Below are positions 23,160-35,459 of a stretch of DNA of 64,000 bases, piece after piece. The stretch spans positions 11,538,053 through 11,602,052 of the forward strand of contig CM053335.1 of assembly GCA_028583605.1 (NCBI GenBank), read 5' to 3'. Position 1 is the first letter of the stretch; every line of letters starts with the position of its first letter. The translations under genes and the position numbers were made by a program. The DNA comes from Dastarcus helophoroides. Lineage: Eukaryota > Arthropoda > Insecta > Coleoptera > Bothrideridae. The notes below the pieces were generated by a model that saw only the letters and a program-made list of their open reading frames with translations, was not told the DNA's origin and did no database searches.

Positions 23160-25210
23160 TTTTTTTTCAAAAATTCAATTTTTTTGAAAATTTTTATTGT
23201 TTTTGAAATTCTTCACTTTTTATAAAATGTTCAACATTTTTCAACATTTCTAAATTTATTCAAAATATTAACTTTTTTTGAAAATTTTTTATGAAAATTT
23301 GAACAGTTCGAAATTTCAGTTTTTTTTTCAGAATTTTCGAATTACTTATTTTGTACCTTTTGCTTTTTAAAAAACATGGAATTTTTTTGACAATTGCTCC
23401 ATTTATTAAATTTTTTCTTTTAATATTTTGGTTTTTTAAAATTGGACGATTTTTTTTTTTCAAAATTTGGACTCTTTTAAAAATTTCGACGCTTCTCGAA
23501 ATATTACTTTCAAATTTCATTTTTTTTCCAATTTTCGACTCTGAAAATGCATCTATTGGTCAAAATTTTGAATTTTTTTCGAAATTTTCGTCATTTTTGA
23601 AATTTAGACGCTTCTCGAAATATTACTTTCAAATTTCATTTTTTCGAAATTTTCAACTCTGAAAATGCATCTATTGGTCAAAATATTGAATTTTTTTCAA
23701 AATTTTCGACATTTTTGAAAATGTCGACGCTTCTCAAAATATTGAATTTTTTTCGAAATTTTCGTCATTTTTGAAATTTAGACGCTTCTCGAAATATTAC
23801 TTTCAAATTTCATTTTTTCGAAATTTTCAACTCTTTGAAAATGCATCTATTGGTAAAAATTTTGAATTTTTTTCGAAATTTTCGTCATTTTTGAAATTTA
23901 GACGCTTCTCGAAATATTACTTTCAAATTTCATTTTTTCGAAATTTTCAACTCTTTGAAAATGCATCTATTGGTCAAATTATTGAATTTTTTTCGAAATT
24001 TTCGACATTTTTGAAAATTTCGACGCTTCTCGAAATATCACTTTCAAATTTTATTTTATCGAAATTTTCGACTTTCAAAAAACGCATCTATTTGTCAAAA
24101 TTTTGTATTTTCTTTGAAATTTTCGACATTTTTGAAATTTTCGATATTTTCGAATTATTTTGGAAATTTTGTTTTTTGGTTTTGCATTTTTTGAAAATTG
24201 TGCCGTTTTATCAATTTTTTGAATTCTTAGGAAAATTTGATTTTATCTGAAAATCTCAACTTGTAACATTTTTGACTTTCAATATTTCAATTTTTTTTAA
24301 AAGTTTATTACGAATTTTTTCAAAACTTCAATTTTTTCGAAAATGTTGATTTGTTTTGAAAATTTTAACTTTTTATAAAATCTTCAACATTTTTCAAAAT
24401 GTTCGAATTTATTTAAAATATTAACTTCATTTTTGAAAAAATTTTATGAAAATTTTGACATTTCAGAATTTCACCTTCTTTTAAAGTTTTCGAATTACTT
24501 ATTTTGAAACTTTTATGTTTTAAATTTTGGTTTATTTTTTGACAAACAAAAATTCTTTGGCCATTTTTCAATATTTCGATTATTAAAATTATACAATTTT
24601 TTTTAAATTTCGACCTTTTTAAAAATTCTGATTTTTTGTTTGAACATTTTACCTTTTTATGAAAATGTCGATGCTTCTCGAAATTTTACTTTAATTTCTT
24701 TTTTTTTTCAAAATTTCGAGTTTTTTGAAAATTTTAATTTTCCATGGAAATTTCGACATTTCTTAAAATGTTACTTTAAAATTCCTTCTTTTCCAAAATT
24801 TTCGCCTATTTTTTTGAAAAGTTCCCTTTTTAAAAAATCTCGATATTTTATGAAATTTCATAAAAATTTTAGAATTTTCACATTATTTTAAAAATTTTGG
24901 TTTTTAAAAAAATTTCGCCGTTTCTTAAGGTTTTGAATTTTTAGTAAAATCGTTATTGGAAATTGTTTTTATTAAATTTTGATTTTTTTTTTTTTGAAAG
25001 CTGTCTTAATTTTTGAATTTCGAGAAACATTTGAAAATTATGATTTTTTTTTGGAAATTTCAGCTTTTTTCAATTTTTGACCTTTTTTCAATATTTCGAC
25101 TTTTTTAAAAAGTAAATTGCGATTTTTTTTTAAATTTTAACTTTTAATAAACATTTCGACTATTTTTAAAAATTTCAACTCTAAATAAAATGTTGACTTC
25201 TTTGTAAAAT
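23160..25210. repeat. AT-rich phrase array (array 4) with ~115-bp higher-order units
   Basis: The GAAATTTTCGAC phrase dominates. Between 23490 and 24090 a longer unit containing GACGCTTCTCGAAATATTAC and ATGCATCTATTGGTCAAA recurs roughly every 110-125 bases. The 159-codon + strand frame at 23771-24250 repeats the same Phe/Lys/Ser-rich peptide with the unit and is not considered a gene. Confidence 0.75.
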
Positions 25211-25229
25211 TGTGCTGTTTGAAAATTTT

Positions 25230-25438
<209 letters not shown>

Positions 25439-25636
25439 GGCGGAAGAGATTTCTTTTTAATTTTTAACTTTTAATAAACATTTCGACTATTTTTAAAAAT
25501 GTCAACTCTAAAATTTTGACTTTTCTAAAATTTTCTTTTAAATTTCTTTTTTCTTAAAATTTTCGGCTTTTGTTAAAATTTTTGTTTTTTAAAGTTATTT
25601 TTGATTTTTTTTTAAATTGTTCCGTTTTAAAATTTT

Positions 25637-25851
<215 letters not shown>

Positions 25852-25859
25852 TAATCAGT

Positions 25860-26360
25860 TTCGAAAAAAATTGAATTGTTTATTATAGACATCATTTTAT
25901 GAGTAAAAAGTGAAAAAATTGAGAAAAAAACGTAAATTTACTTCTTTTAGCCTCCAAAAGTCTGAAAGAAACTTGGATTTTCGAGAAATTTAATAATTTA
26001 GGATTTTGAAAAACAATTCAAGGTTATTCTTGAAATTTCGAGCGTAATTTCAAAATAAAAAAAATTAAGTACTTTGACTTAAAACGAGGATATTTAACCT
26101 TTTTTTTTTCTTTAAATTTCGACGAACAAATTCTGGGACAAATTATTTTTTAACTGACAATTTTTTGTTGCCAAAAAATTAATAAGGAACATTTTTTTTC
26201 CATCGTTAATTTCAGTTCCCTTGAATATTATTGTTTGTTAATTATTTGTCACTTAACTGTAAAGAGTAATGAGATAATTAAAAAAGTACAAATAATATCA
26301 AAATGTTATAATTAATTAGCGCAGGAAATAAAGATAACAAATATACTGCAAGAACATAAA
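25860..26360. other. Unique AT-rich sequence, nothing recognised
   Basis: No tandem repeat or gene is seen between the GA array and the tRNA-like sequence. Confidence 0.4.
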
Positions 26361-26368
26361 AAAAGTTT

Positions 26369-26448
26369 GGTCCACGAGGGAATCGAACACGCGACCTTCA
26401 CGTTGTTGTTACGTTAACGTGCCGCTCGAACTATCTGATAAAGGCGCG
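26369..26448 (-). ncRNA. tRNA-like sequence (possible SINE head or tRNA pseudogene)
   Basis: Read on the minus strand there is TATCAGATAGTTCGAGCG, like a tRNA D-arm/A-box. It is followed by a perfect CACGTT/AACGTG stem where the anticodon arm would be, then GTTCGATTCCC, a good B-box/T-arm. A run of T residues, the pol III stop signal, follows close after the 3' end. The 7-bp acceptor stem does not form and the anticodon-like loop is too large, so it is not a functional tRNA. A tRNA-derived SINE promoter or decayed tRNA fits best. Confidence 0.4.
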
Positions 26449-26449
26449 A

Positions 26450-27280
26450 CATTTTGAAGTTGTAAATATTTTTACTTATTCCATCCATGAATAAAGGTAT
26501 TCATCTAGTTAGACTACAGATAAACCTCTTTTCTAATTGAGTATTCCTAATTCAAAATTAAGACATTTCAGCACGTTTCAACCAATAATTATTTGAACGA
26601 AACTAATAGGTTACTTCATATTGCTTCATTCTGAAGTCTGTATTGATGAATGTTGTTGTCTAATCTAATGTAATAAAATATGTAATGTAACACGCACTTT
26701 GTTCAAATAGTATTTTCTTTGTTAAAAAAAATCGATTTCAACGCGAGTTAACATCGGACGTTTCACTTTACGATTTTAGCTTTTTGAAGGATTATGATTC
26801 AACGTGATGCGAACGACCTCAAATTCAGGAAAATCAATGGAATGCTATTTGTGTCAAATTAATTTGGAGCTTATTCAGCGTGATTTAAAAACGCAGCTTG
26901 TAACCGATTTGTAACAATTTATTGACACAAATTTTCACCCCATCAGACCTGAACCAGTAAGACACAAAAAGATTATTTTTTACATTAAATATCGCGGTCC
27001 ATGCAGTGAAACCAAAAATTATTTTCAGTTGGACCGTTTTACACAAATTGCGTCCCTCATCGTGTCGTCAAAATCTGTGTAATTTCTCATAATGATTAAG
27101 AATTTTGGGAATTTGACAACTAAATGAATTACGCAGTCTTAGAGGCTCCCGACAAAAGTGAAAACTTAAAATTAGGAAACAACAGTGTTTATCTATTTAG
27201 GCTCTCAGCTCTCAGCGTTCAGTGCTGCCTCATATTGTGTGAATTGCACCGAAGTGCTCAAGTAACATAAGCCATAAAGT
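26450..27280. other. Unique sequence, nothing firm
   Basis: No gene is supported. A short stretch near 27140-27180 matches the hairpin end at 22510-22550. Confidence 0.35.
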
Positions 27281-27287
27281 AGAAGAC

Positions 27288-27390
27288 ATGACGCACCGGT
27301 GCGTCGACCGTGCCGCTGAACTTTTGCATGACGCACCGGTTCGTCACCCGTGCCGCTGAACTCTTGCATGACGCACCGGTGCGTCGTCAA
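27288..27390. repeat. Three tandem copies of the ACCGGT palindrome unit
   Basis: GACGCACCGGTGCGTC or a one-base variant occurs near 27291, 27329 and 27369. The spacers share CCGTGCCGCTGAACTTTTGC. The unit is about 40 bases. Confidence 0.85.
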
Positions 27391-28179
27391 CACTGAACGT
27401 GCTACTACCAACAGTAGAGCACGTTGGTAACGTGTGATGGATACGCGAAACCACCCAAAAGCTATTCAAGGCTTCTAAAGTTAAAAGATAAAAGTAAAAA
27501 GAGGTTTTCATTTCCAAAAATTTAATAATTTGCACTCTTAGTATAAAACGTCATACGAACGTCTTGACCAAGTGGGTCTTGACGTATCGCTCGCTTATTT
27601 ATTTTGCAACACTTGAGCGACATATAACATTCTCGTATCGGATCGCTTAATCCCTCGGCTTCCTGCAATTTTCCTTGTTGGTTTCGCTCGCTAACCGCTG
27701 AAATGCAACACGATACGACCAGTCTCTCTTTACTGCGAATTTTTATGATCAGTTTACCTGTAGATGCCCCCTTTTTATGTCGATGACAGGGGCGGGGAAA
27801 TTGTTAATGACATGCCGAAAGAAAGCAAGACGATAAATATACGCTTTGTGTTGAATTTTCTCAAAGGTGGTTCTGTCTGTGATTTGCAGTAAACATGCGA
27901 CATCAGCTTCCAGTAACGAAAGTAAAAGCGAAACCGAGGACTATACAACCGAAAAAAGTACAATTTGTCAGTAAGTGATACATTTGTTCGATGTTGTTAT
28001 ATGTAGTAGTTTTATCAAAATATATGTTGCTTATTGTTATTCAGTTTTAAATTTTTATTTCTCACCTTTTTCGCTTTAAACGCTTGTGTCCCATATAATT
28101 ACGTTGTTCGAAGTAGTTTTCATTTTCTTCACTAGCGATAAGCATCTGCTTATTAGAATTAGTTGGAAAAAGAAGAAAT

Positions 28180-28640
28180 TTTGATTTAATATCGTAATGT
28201 CGAGTTTACATTTTAAATATTTTGTAAATAAAGTTACTAAACCACTTTTTAGGTGTTTCTCTCACTTTTAATACGTTTAGCGTTGATGACGCACCGGTGC
28301 GTCATCAGCGCTGAACGTTTAAAAATGAGAAAAAACCCAAAAAGCGCAGGACGCACCGGTGCGTCATGACAGAATTGACGCACCGGTGTTTCATGTGTCT
28401 TTTTTTTATAAATTGACTTACTTCGGCATTTTGGTTCGTGCTGATGAGGTAAGTTACTAAAACACTTTTTAGGTTTTTTCAGACTTTGGCACGTTTAGTG
28501 CTGATGACGCACCGGTGCGTCATGTGTCTTTTCTTGTATATTGGCATTCAGCACTTTATTTAGTGTTGTGCTGATGAGGTAAGTAAGCAAGAGATGTTTG
28601 GAACATTCACAGTTGGTGTCGTTCTGGAATCCCCGGCCGT
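28180..28640. mobile_element. Palindrome-rich element B
   Basis: This has the same order of parts as element A: TAATGTCGAGTTTACATTTT, a TTTTTAGGTGTTTCTCTCAC segment, palindromes at 28286 and 28347 plus one variant at about 28376, and the GCTGATGAGGTAAGT block. A second partial copy (28450-28640) has one palindrome at 28505 and the terminal GAACATTCACAGTTGGTGTC block. Confidence 0.7.
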
Positions 28641-30385
28641 ACGACATCACCCACTGCACGTGTTAATAACACAGTTAGCCCATCACGCTACTTTGGATGT
28701 GCATTCTAAAATCTTAAGCACCGTTAATTAACAAAGAACTTACTAAGGCTAGGTAATCACGAGAGTTAACTTTACGTCCGTCAGAACGTACGTTACGACG
28801 TCGTTGCAGCTTTACTACTACATGCAGATTTTATATAACGTCAAAATGTCATTGAGGTTAGGTTGCGATGTAAAAAAATTTGGTTAGATTTCGATGTAAT
28901 AAAAAAAAATTGTTTTCACGCACACATACACTAATTTAATGATCGACTCACACCAATAACAATTGTGTTATGCGTCGTATTTCGAAATTTTTCACGCAAG
29001 AATCAGTTTGAGGCCTAAGTAGTTATTTTGTGTTGTACCGCTTAATCGGTTTGCCAGCCTAGTAAACTACGCAAAAACCATTTTAATGGCAAAAACCATG
29101 AATGTCCATTGTGCCAAATACAACGCGCAACACTTTTGCTGTTGTGTATTCAGCCTTCGGCGGTGTTATTAAAAAAAGTTTTCGTTTTTTTGCACTTTGC
29201 TGTTGCCATCCCGGCGTCTGATTTTGATTTATTTCTCGTGTAATTCGCCTTGGCCGACTGCATTGCAGTCGCTGTGTGAATACAAAGCGAAATTACACCA
29301 AACTTGCCGCTATTTTGCACGCTATCTTCAAAAGCTCGTTATTCTGCAACCGGTTACTGTAATCTGTGCTGCCAAAGACCGAAAAATGTGCTGCTGGTTG
29401 ATTTGATACTTTCCCGTTGCGCCTTTGGTAGTGCATAGGTGGTGCATGTCAATATACCTACGCAGTACGCCTACTCTTGCAATTTGTATTGTTGTTGCTT
29501 CGAGTTTATCATAAATTATTGATGATGGACGATTTCAAACTCTGGTTTCTAATATGTTTTCAAACTTGATGGAAACGTTAAATTTATGTTTATTTAAATT
29601 GCTTGCGATCGATAGATTGATTTAACCGGGAAATCATAATCTCTACAGCACTGAATATTGAGGACTTATTTTATTGATAAAGTTAAAAACTAGGTGAGAA
29701 AGCACGACTGTATTCAATAATTTGAGTTCCCTTTTCTAAAATATCCCCTTTTATCCAAATCGCAAGATTTTTTAATAACATGTCAAAATATTCCACGTTA
29801 ACAGTAAAGCTGGGATGTTCCTGATAGACCACTAAAAAAAATCTCGTGGCTTATAACTTCAAGAGTCGATTTGAGCCCTAAGCTATCAAATTGACTCTTC
29901 TTTGTTTATAATCCTGGGGCTTACATCTTCCTTCTCATTAGCAGTAAATCGCCCCAAATCTACGATCGAGTGCCAAAATAGACCCCATTAAGGGGAAATT
30001 TACGTGCCGACGCTTTAAAAACCTTTGGCAGGGAAGAATGTGCCATCGACAAATGACGACGCGTCGCTTAGGCCTTATCGATCTTCTACATGGGGCGCCT
30101 TGTCGTCTGTCTTTCGCACTCTCAGACAGCTTCGCGACGCCACGTTGCGTTCGAAGTGACGTCAGCGTCGGGAAAGAAAGAGAAAGGAATTTGGTGCAAT
30201 AACTTCGCCGTTTGCAACTTTGGTCCTTATATTGGAATCGTCAGCTGCCGTGCAATATGACGATGCGGTAATTTATTATGCCTTTTGGGTCAACTGGGTC
30301 GCGTTTTGCGGATATTAAGTTTGTAAACAGCCTTTGATGAGTATCTCTTTGGTAGAATCAGTTAGAAAAAAATAAGAAACTTTGA
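28640..30385. other. Intergenic or intronic sequence without recognised gene
   Basis: An AT-rich stretch is followed at 29990-30310 by a less AT-rich stretch with several CG dinucleotides, which could be regulatory. The open frame at 29197-29406 is Cys- and Leu-rich without a known domain and is judged to be chance. Confidence 0.35.
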
Positions 30386-30790
30386 TATGATATCGTAATT
30401 TCGAGTTTCGATTTTAAATATTTTGTAAATAAAATTACTGAAACAATTTTTAGGTTATTTTCTCACTTAAGCATGTTTAAGGCTGATGACGCACCGGTGC
30501 GTCATTTTGAGTTAATATCGTAATTTCGAGTTTAAATTTTAAATAATTTCTAAATAAAGTTACTAAAACATTTTTTAAGTTTTTTTCTGACTTTGGCACG
30601 TTTAGTGCTGATGACGCACCGGTGCGTCATGTGTCTTTTTTTTGTACATTGGCCTGCAGCACTTCAATCAGTGTTGTGCTGATGAGGTAAGCATACCAGG
30701 AGATGTTTGGAACATTCACAGTCGGTGTCGTTCTGGAATGCATACCTGGATATGTTTGGAACATTTACAGTTGGTGTCGTTCTGGAATCG
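30385..30790. mobile_element. Palindrome-rich element C
   Basis: Two partial copies lie in tandem, each with the TATCGTAATTTCGAGTTT start. There is one palindrome in each (30487 and 30612). The terminal block ATGTTTGGAACATTYACAGT is itself duplicated near 30700 and 30747. Confidence 0.7.
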
Positions 30791-31357
30791 CCCGATCGTA
30801 CGCCAACAGCACTGAAAGCACTGAACGTGTAAATGTCTTTCTTTATATTGTTTAAAATTTGATGGGTTTTAGAGAAATTTAAAAATTTTATTCTAAGACA
30901 TGGAGATATTTAGAGGTAATTTGTGGTAGTCCTGCCCCAGTGATGTGATTTACTTTTGGAATACACCTTGCCAGCAAATGAATACAACTGATAATTAGTT
31001 AATAGATCGATACCAACAACTCAGTACGAAAATTATTTTCTGGAAAATATTAAAAGATCTCGCGGTTGATAAATTGCGTCAACCTTTTGGCTTTCGACCT
31101 ATATCTTGATACAGAAAAAACTCCATGGGGCCCGCATGTGGAGACAAAATTATATCAGTATCGCGACTAGAAACTCGCTCAGACTCCGTCATGGATTAAA
31201 TAAAACCCTCATCCGTTTATTTGCTTTTTTTTAAATAATCCCAAAGCGTCTAACCTAGAAGCGATTTGAGGCTACAAAAATGTTTGATGGATTAGGAGTC
31301 AAGTTTCTCATAAAGTTCGTTTAGTTTTTAGATGCTAATAGTTGTATTTCATTATAG

Positions 31358-34300
31358 CGACAGAAGTTCGATGTCAGGAAAAGACGAGAGGGGGTTTGCG
31401 GTACGAGGTGATTTTGGGGGAGCCCGATGTGAAAGCGACGCCGCCAAAGAAATCTACCTCTCCGAAAAACAACATGTCTGTACAGGATATCGAAGAGAAA
31501 CTTAGGGCTGCTGAAGAACGAAGACAGGTGATTGGCTTTTCTGTAATTTAATGAGTCCCATTTCAAAATATTTGATCTGTTCCATGTGCTGCTGGAAAAA
31601 ACTGAATTATTTTCTTTCGTCGGTTTTTTTTTATTTTTCTTAATGTATTTTTTACGTTTCATATGAATTATTGACTAGTCACTTCTTTATACAATTTTAA
31701 AATTGATTCAGAGCTTAAAGACGAAGCTTTCAAGTCGAAAAAAAGTAAAATTCTTTTTTCTTTCTTTGTTTTACAGAAACATGTGTTAAAAATTCGAGAT
31801 TCATTGCTTAAAAATTCTTAATTACATCCACTTTTTTCTTTTTATATTGTCAGCATTATACGTTGAACTGAAGTCGAAAAACAAATAAAAAAACTTAGAA
31901 AAATTAGGCTTATTGTCTACTAATCATTTTTTAGCAACTGGAATCGAATAAAATGGCCGCACTGTCTGCGAAGATGCAGAAAATAGAAGATGCTTCCCGT
32001 AAGAAGGACGAGCAAACTAGTCAATTTATTGCCGCGACGCGCGAAGCTTTGGAACAAAAGATGGAAAATTATTCGGAAAAACGAGAAGCTTACATCACAG
32101 ATCTGAAAACCAAACTTAAAGTGAGTCTTTACAGTTAACCACAAATATTTTTTGTGTTGTTGTTTCCTACAAAGTACCTATTTTGATAGGAGGGAAGAAT
32201 TTAAATTAAAAAAAATTTCAAAATAGTGAAATTTTGCAAAAAAAATCGAAATCTACTAATATCAGGTTTTTATCGTTAATAGGGTTTATTAATTAGGAAA
32301 AAAAAGGTCAACATTTTCAGAGAAAGATGAACTTTTGAAAAAAAGTCGAGATTTTCAAAAACAAAAACGCCACAATTTGTAAAAGGATGAGATTTCTAAA
32401 GTCAGAATTATAACAGCCTCCATTTAAAACAAGAGTAGAATTTTTAACAAAATCAAAATTGCCGTAGTTAAAATTTGAACAAAAAAAGAATTTGGATTAT
32501 GCCATCAATAATAACTACAATAATAAATAAATTTCCAGAGAGGTTTACAGACATGACCCTAGCTACATGTCTGTAAACCTCTCTGGAAATATTTCTGGCA
32601 AAAAAAACTTCCCATTGTAGTTTTAAATCGTTCGGGTGGCGCATTCCTCGAAGAAGTTCTTAATCCGTTTTAATTGTAACAGGACCACATTGAAAACGTA
32701 GAGAAAACCAGACTATCCATCGACCAACAAACAGATGAAATCAAGTCGACTATCGAGGAAAAAATGAAGACCGCCACTGCCCAACGCGACGAGAACATGA
32801 AGAAGATGCTGGAGAGGCTCAAGGAGCATGTAAGTAGATCGATCACCGCGCGATCACCCCACAGCCACCATCATCATACTTACTTACACTGTTGCTTGCA
32901 TGTTTGTGTGCATCATTAGGAAGAGCAAGTCCAAAGGGTACGAGCTGCCAATGCCGTCAAACTGGAGCAGCTGGAGGCCGCCGTCCAGGAGAAGCTCGAA
33001 CAAGCCCAAAACAGACGCGAGCAGCTCGAGCACGAACAAAAGGAGAAATTGCGCAACTACGTAAGTATGCACTGTTGTTTGTTACCCACCCGCAGCTTTT
33101 CACGTTGCCGCACCTTTAGAATAACCGCCCTCTAGAGGTTAAGCAATCAGTAGAAACCACTTACGAAGTACGTAGGTCTGAGGTGTCCACTTTGCTGGAG
33201 ACCAAATTGAGCATTGCCGAGCAGAAGAGGGAGAAGGAGCTTCAGCGCAAATTAGAAACAGCCAAAAAACATGTAATTATTTTTTTTTTATTTTGCTTTG
33301 GCGTTTGATGCATGTTTTTAAGTTGACTTTTTATCTAGAATGAGCACACTGTAGAGGTGAAACAGGCTGTAGAATCTTCCGAGGATAGTAAAAAGACTGA
33401 AAAAGTTTCTAGAATAGAGACCAAACTAACGGCGGCGGAGCAAAATCGGGAAAAAGAGTTGCAGCGCAAACTAGATACCATTAAGAAGAATGTATGTAGT
33501 ATTTTATGTCTGCTGCTTCTACTATTAATGCTGGTGGTAGAGAGCATCCTTAAGGCTAGATGCACGTCATAACATTTTAGTAAATCGAGGTTTACGAAAT
33601 CATCCATAAAACTGAATAATCTCCATATTTCGCCTTTAAAATTTCAAGTTTTTCCTCATAATTCCACATTTATATACAGTTAGCTGACACCCGCGCCTTC
33701 ATCCGCGTGAAAGAAAAGCAAATATTCTTTTCTTTTTGGAAATACCGAGTTTTTTTAAAGAATTCGATTTTTATTACTGGGAATGTAGAATTATGTATTT
33801 TGAAAATGTCGACATTTTAAAATATCAGCTTTTTTCAGAATGTCGACATCATTCGACTCCCAAAATTCAAGTTTTATCGAAATTTCGACTTCATTTGGAA
33901 AATTTCGACTTCTTTTCAAGTTTTTACTTTTTTTGAACATTCCAGCTTTAAAATAATAATATTTGGGTATATTTTGATTTTCTTTCTTGGAAACTTTATA
34001 ATTTCCGTTTTTGTTAAAACATTTCTTTTTTGAAAATTTACTCTTCAATAGTTTAATTTTTAATATTTTAACTTTATTTTGGAGTGTTTTTAAAAAATTT
34101 TGACACACACACATTTTTGACCATACTTTTTTTCAAAATTCCCATATTGTTAATGATTTTTGCAACGTTTTTTAAAATTTTGACTCGAAATTTCAATTTT
34201 TTGCAAGCCTCCGATTTTTATGTAATTAAACATTTCCAAATTCGAATTTCTAAATTCTGTGTTAAAAAGAGTTGGTCCACAAACTGGTGCCATTTTTAAA

Positions 34301-34525
34301 ATACCACTTTGTACTAAGTGATTTGGTTGAGGTGTTAATAATGCACGCTAAAATTTCGGTTTATAATTCAGGAAATTCAACGCTTTCCATGCGTAGACAC
34401 TTCATCGACGAACCCTCGAAGGTGAAGTTCCAACCAATTGATGATGTTGTTTATTGCAGGAGAAACGAGCTGAGACAGTCCGCCGAAACAAAGCCAACCT
34501 TGTCGGAACTCCCTCATCCGGTTAA
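31358..34525 (+). CDS. stai: Stathmin, exons 2-8
   Basis: Stathmins sequester alpha/beta-tubulin dimers and promote microtubule catastrophe. The exons are 31358-31527, 31935-32120, 32683-32829, 32920-33060, 33120-33272, 33339-33491 and 34460-34525. Every junction after exon 2 is phase 0 with GT donors and AG acceptors, and the TAA stop is at 34523. The start TEVRCQEKTRGGLRYEVIL is the stathmin N-terminal beta-hairpin region. PPKK and NMSVQDIEEKLRAAEERR mark the start of the long helix, and the rest is a continuous charged helix without proline until the end (NKANLVGTPSSG). With the upstream exon at 10794 the longest product is about 360 residues. Exons 6 and 7 (51 codons each) are duplicates, so isoforms with different numbers of tubulin-binding repeats are likely. 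Without exon 1, translation would have to start at an internal Met. Confidence 0.93.
32531..32590. repeat. Perfect 25-bp inverted repeat in a stathmin intron
   Basis: ATTTCCAGAGAGGTTTACAG plus ACATG (32531-32555) is followed, after a 10-base spacer ACCCTAGCTA, by its exact reverse complement at 32566-32590. It lies about 90 bases before exon 4. Confidence 0.95.
33120..33491 (+). other. stai: Tandemly duplicated stathmin exon pair (exons 6 and 7)
   Basis: Exon 6 (33120-33272) and exon 7 (33339-33491) are both exactly 153 bases, both phase 0, and are separated by a 66-base intron. By eye 27 of their 51 residues are identical, with the strongest match in REKELQRKL (exon 6 EQKREKELQRKLETAKK, exon 7 EQNREKELQRKLDTIKK). 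They could be included together or used alternatively without changing frame. Confidence 0.88.
33735..34265. repeat. AT-rich phrase copy in the last stathmin intron
   Basis: TTTCGACTTCATTTGGAAAA-type phrases occupy much of the 968-base intron between exons 7 and 8. The array family therefore also inserts, or has expanded, inside an active gene. Confidence 0.5.
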
Positions 34526-35432
34526 AAAGAAGAGATATCAGGGAACGTAGTTTTATTTTACAATATATAAACTGCTTTTCACCACTCCTGGGATTTTTGC
34601 TCCAGGATCTTATATCATACATATGAGAGGATTATCAGTTTTCTCAAAAGTATTGCTTTTTAGACTGACCATTGTGAAATTTTTAACCTTTTTTTTCTTT
34701 TAATGTATTTTTAATATTGTATTACTAAACGCTCATTGAGAATTTTCTCACTTCTTTTTCATTTCCACTTAATGTTACTAGCGTAGTAGGTAAGTTGAAA
34801 AGTGAATTTAAAAAAAATTGTATGGTTATGTATGTAATTATAAAACGACCAGCTAGCTTAGCTCAGCCACATGTGGACTATAATATATAGGCTTAAATTA
34901 ACTAATTTGCACACATTTCACTTGCAGCTGAAGTGACCACTTTTGGAAATTCCAAAAGCTGGCTTAAATGTGAATCGGGTGCAAAATAGATGTGTAAAAG
35001 AAAATATCTTGGCATTAAGGAAGCGTGCTTTTTATATTAACTGTGGGGGCTGGTTAAACCTTTATATCATATACCAATGCCTTGTCTGCCTTGTGTATGA
35101 ATGGTACTTTGTTCCCAGCATTTGTTTGCTCTATCCATCTAATTCGATATTATTTGAATAGAGCAAACAATTTTTTGGGAGGCTTCTGTGATGAGTTCAT
35201 TATGGATTTTATAGTAAAAGAGTTAGCTACAAATATAGTATTAATAGCATCGATGTAGTGTTTTTAAGTCACGAATTTATAAAATTTCATAAGCTTGTAA
35301 GGTGTAAGAAATCCTCCCATATTTTTTGCCATATACCTTGCAATAATGTTACGTAGTGTTCATGTTTACTTTTAGTCTTTTAGTTATTAAGTTAGAAATA
35401 CTTTCTTTAGGTTTACCCAAATGTTGCTTAAT

Positions 35433-35438
35433 AATAAA
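35433..35438 (+). terminator. Candidate poly(A) signal of stathmin
   Basis: AATAAA lies about 900 bases after the stathmin stop in AT-rich sequence with no competing gene. Closer ATTAAA-like motifs cannot be excluded. Confidence 0.35.
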
Positions 35439-35459
35439 AATTCAAAAACCAAAAGGTGG

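Noticed and set aside
23771..24250. A 159-codon + strand frame, one of the longest in the window
   Set aside because: It is made of repeated Phe/Lys/Ser-rich segments following the ~115-bp higher-order unit, and its composition matches neighbouring non-coding repeats.
26369..26448. Functional tRNA gene
   Set aside because: There is no acceptor stem pairing and the anticodon-position loop is oversized; kept only as a tRNA-like sequence.
34272..34550. 92-codon + strand frame overlapping the last stathmin exon
   Set aside because: It uses a different frame from the exon that completes stathmin; the AG acceptor at 34458-34459 and the EKRAETVRRNKAN continuation fix the correct frame.
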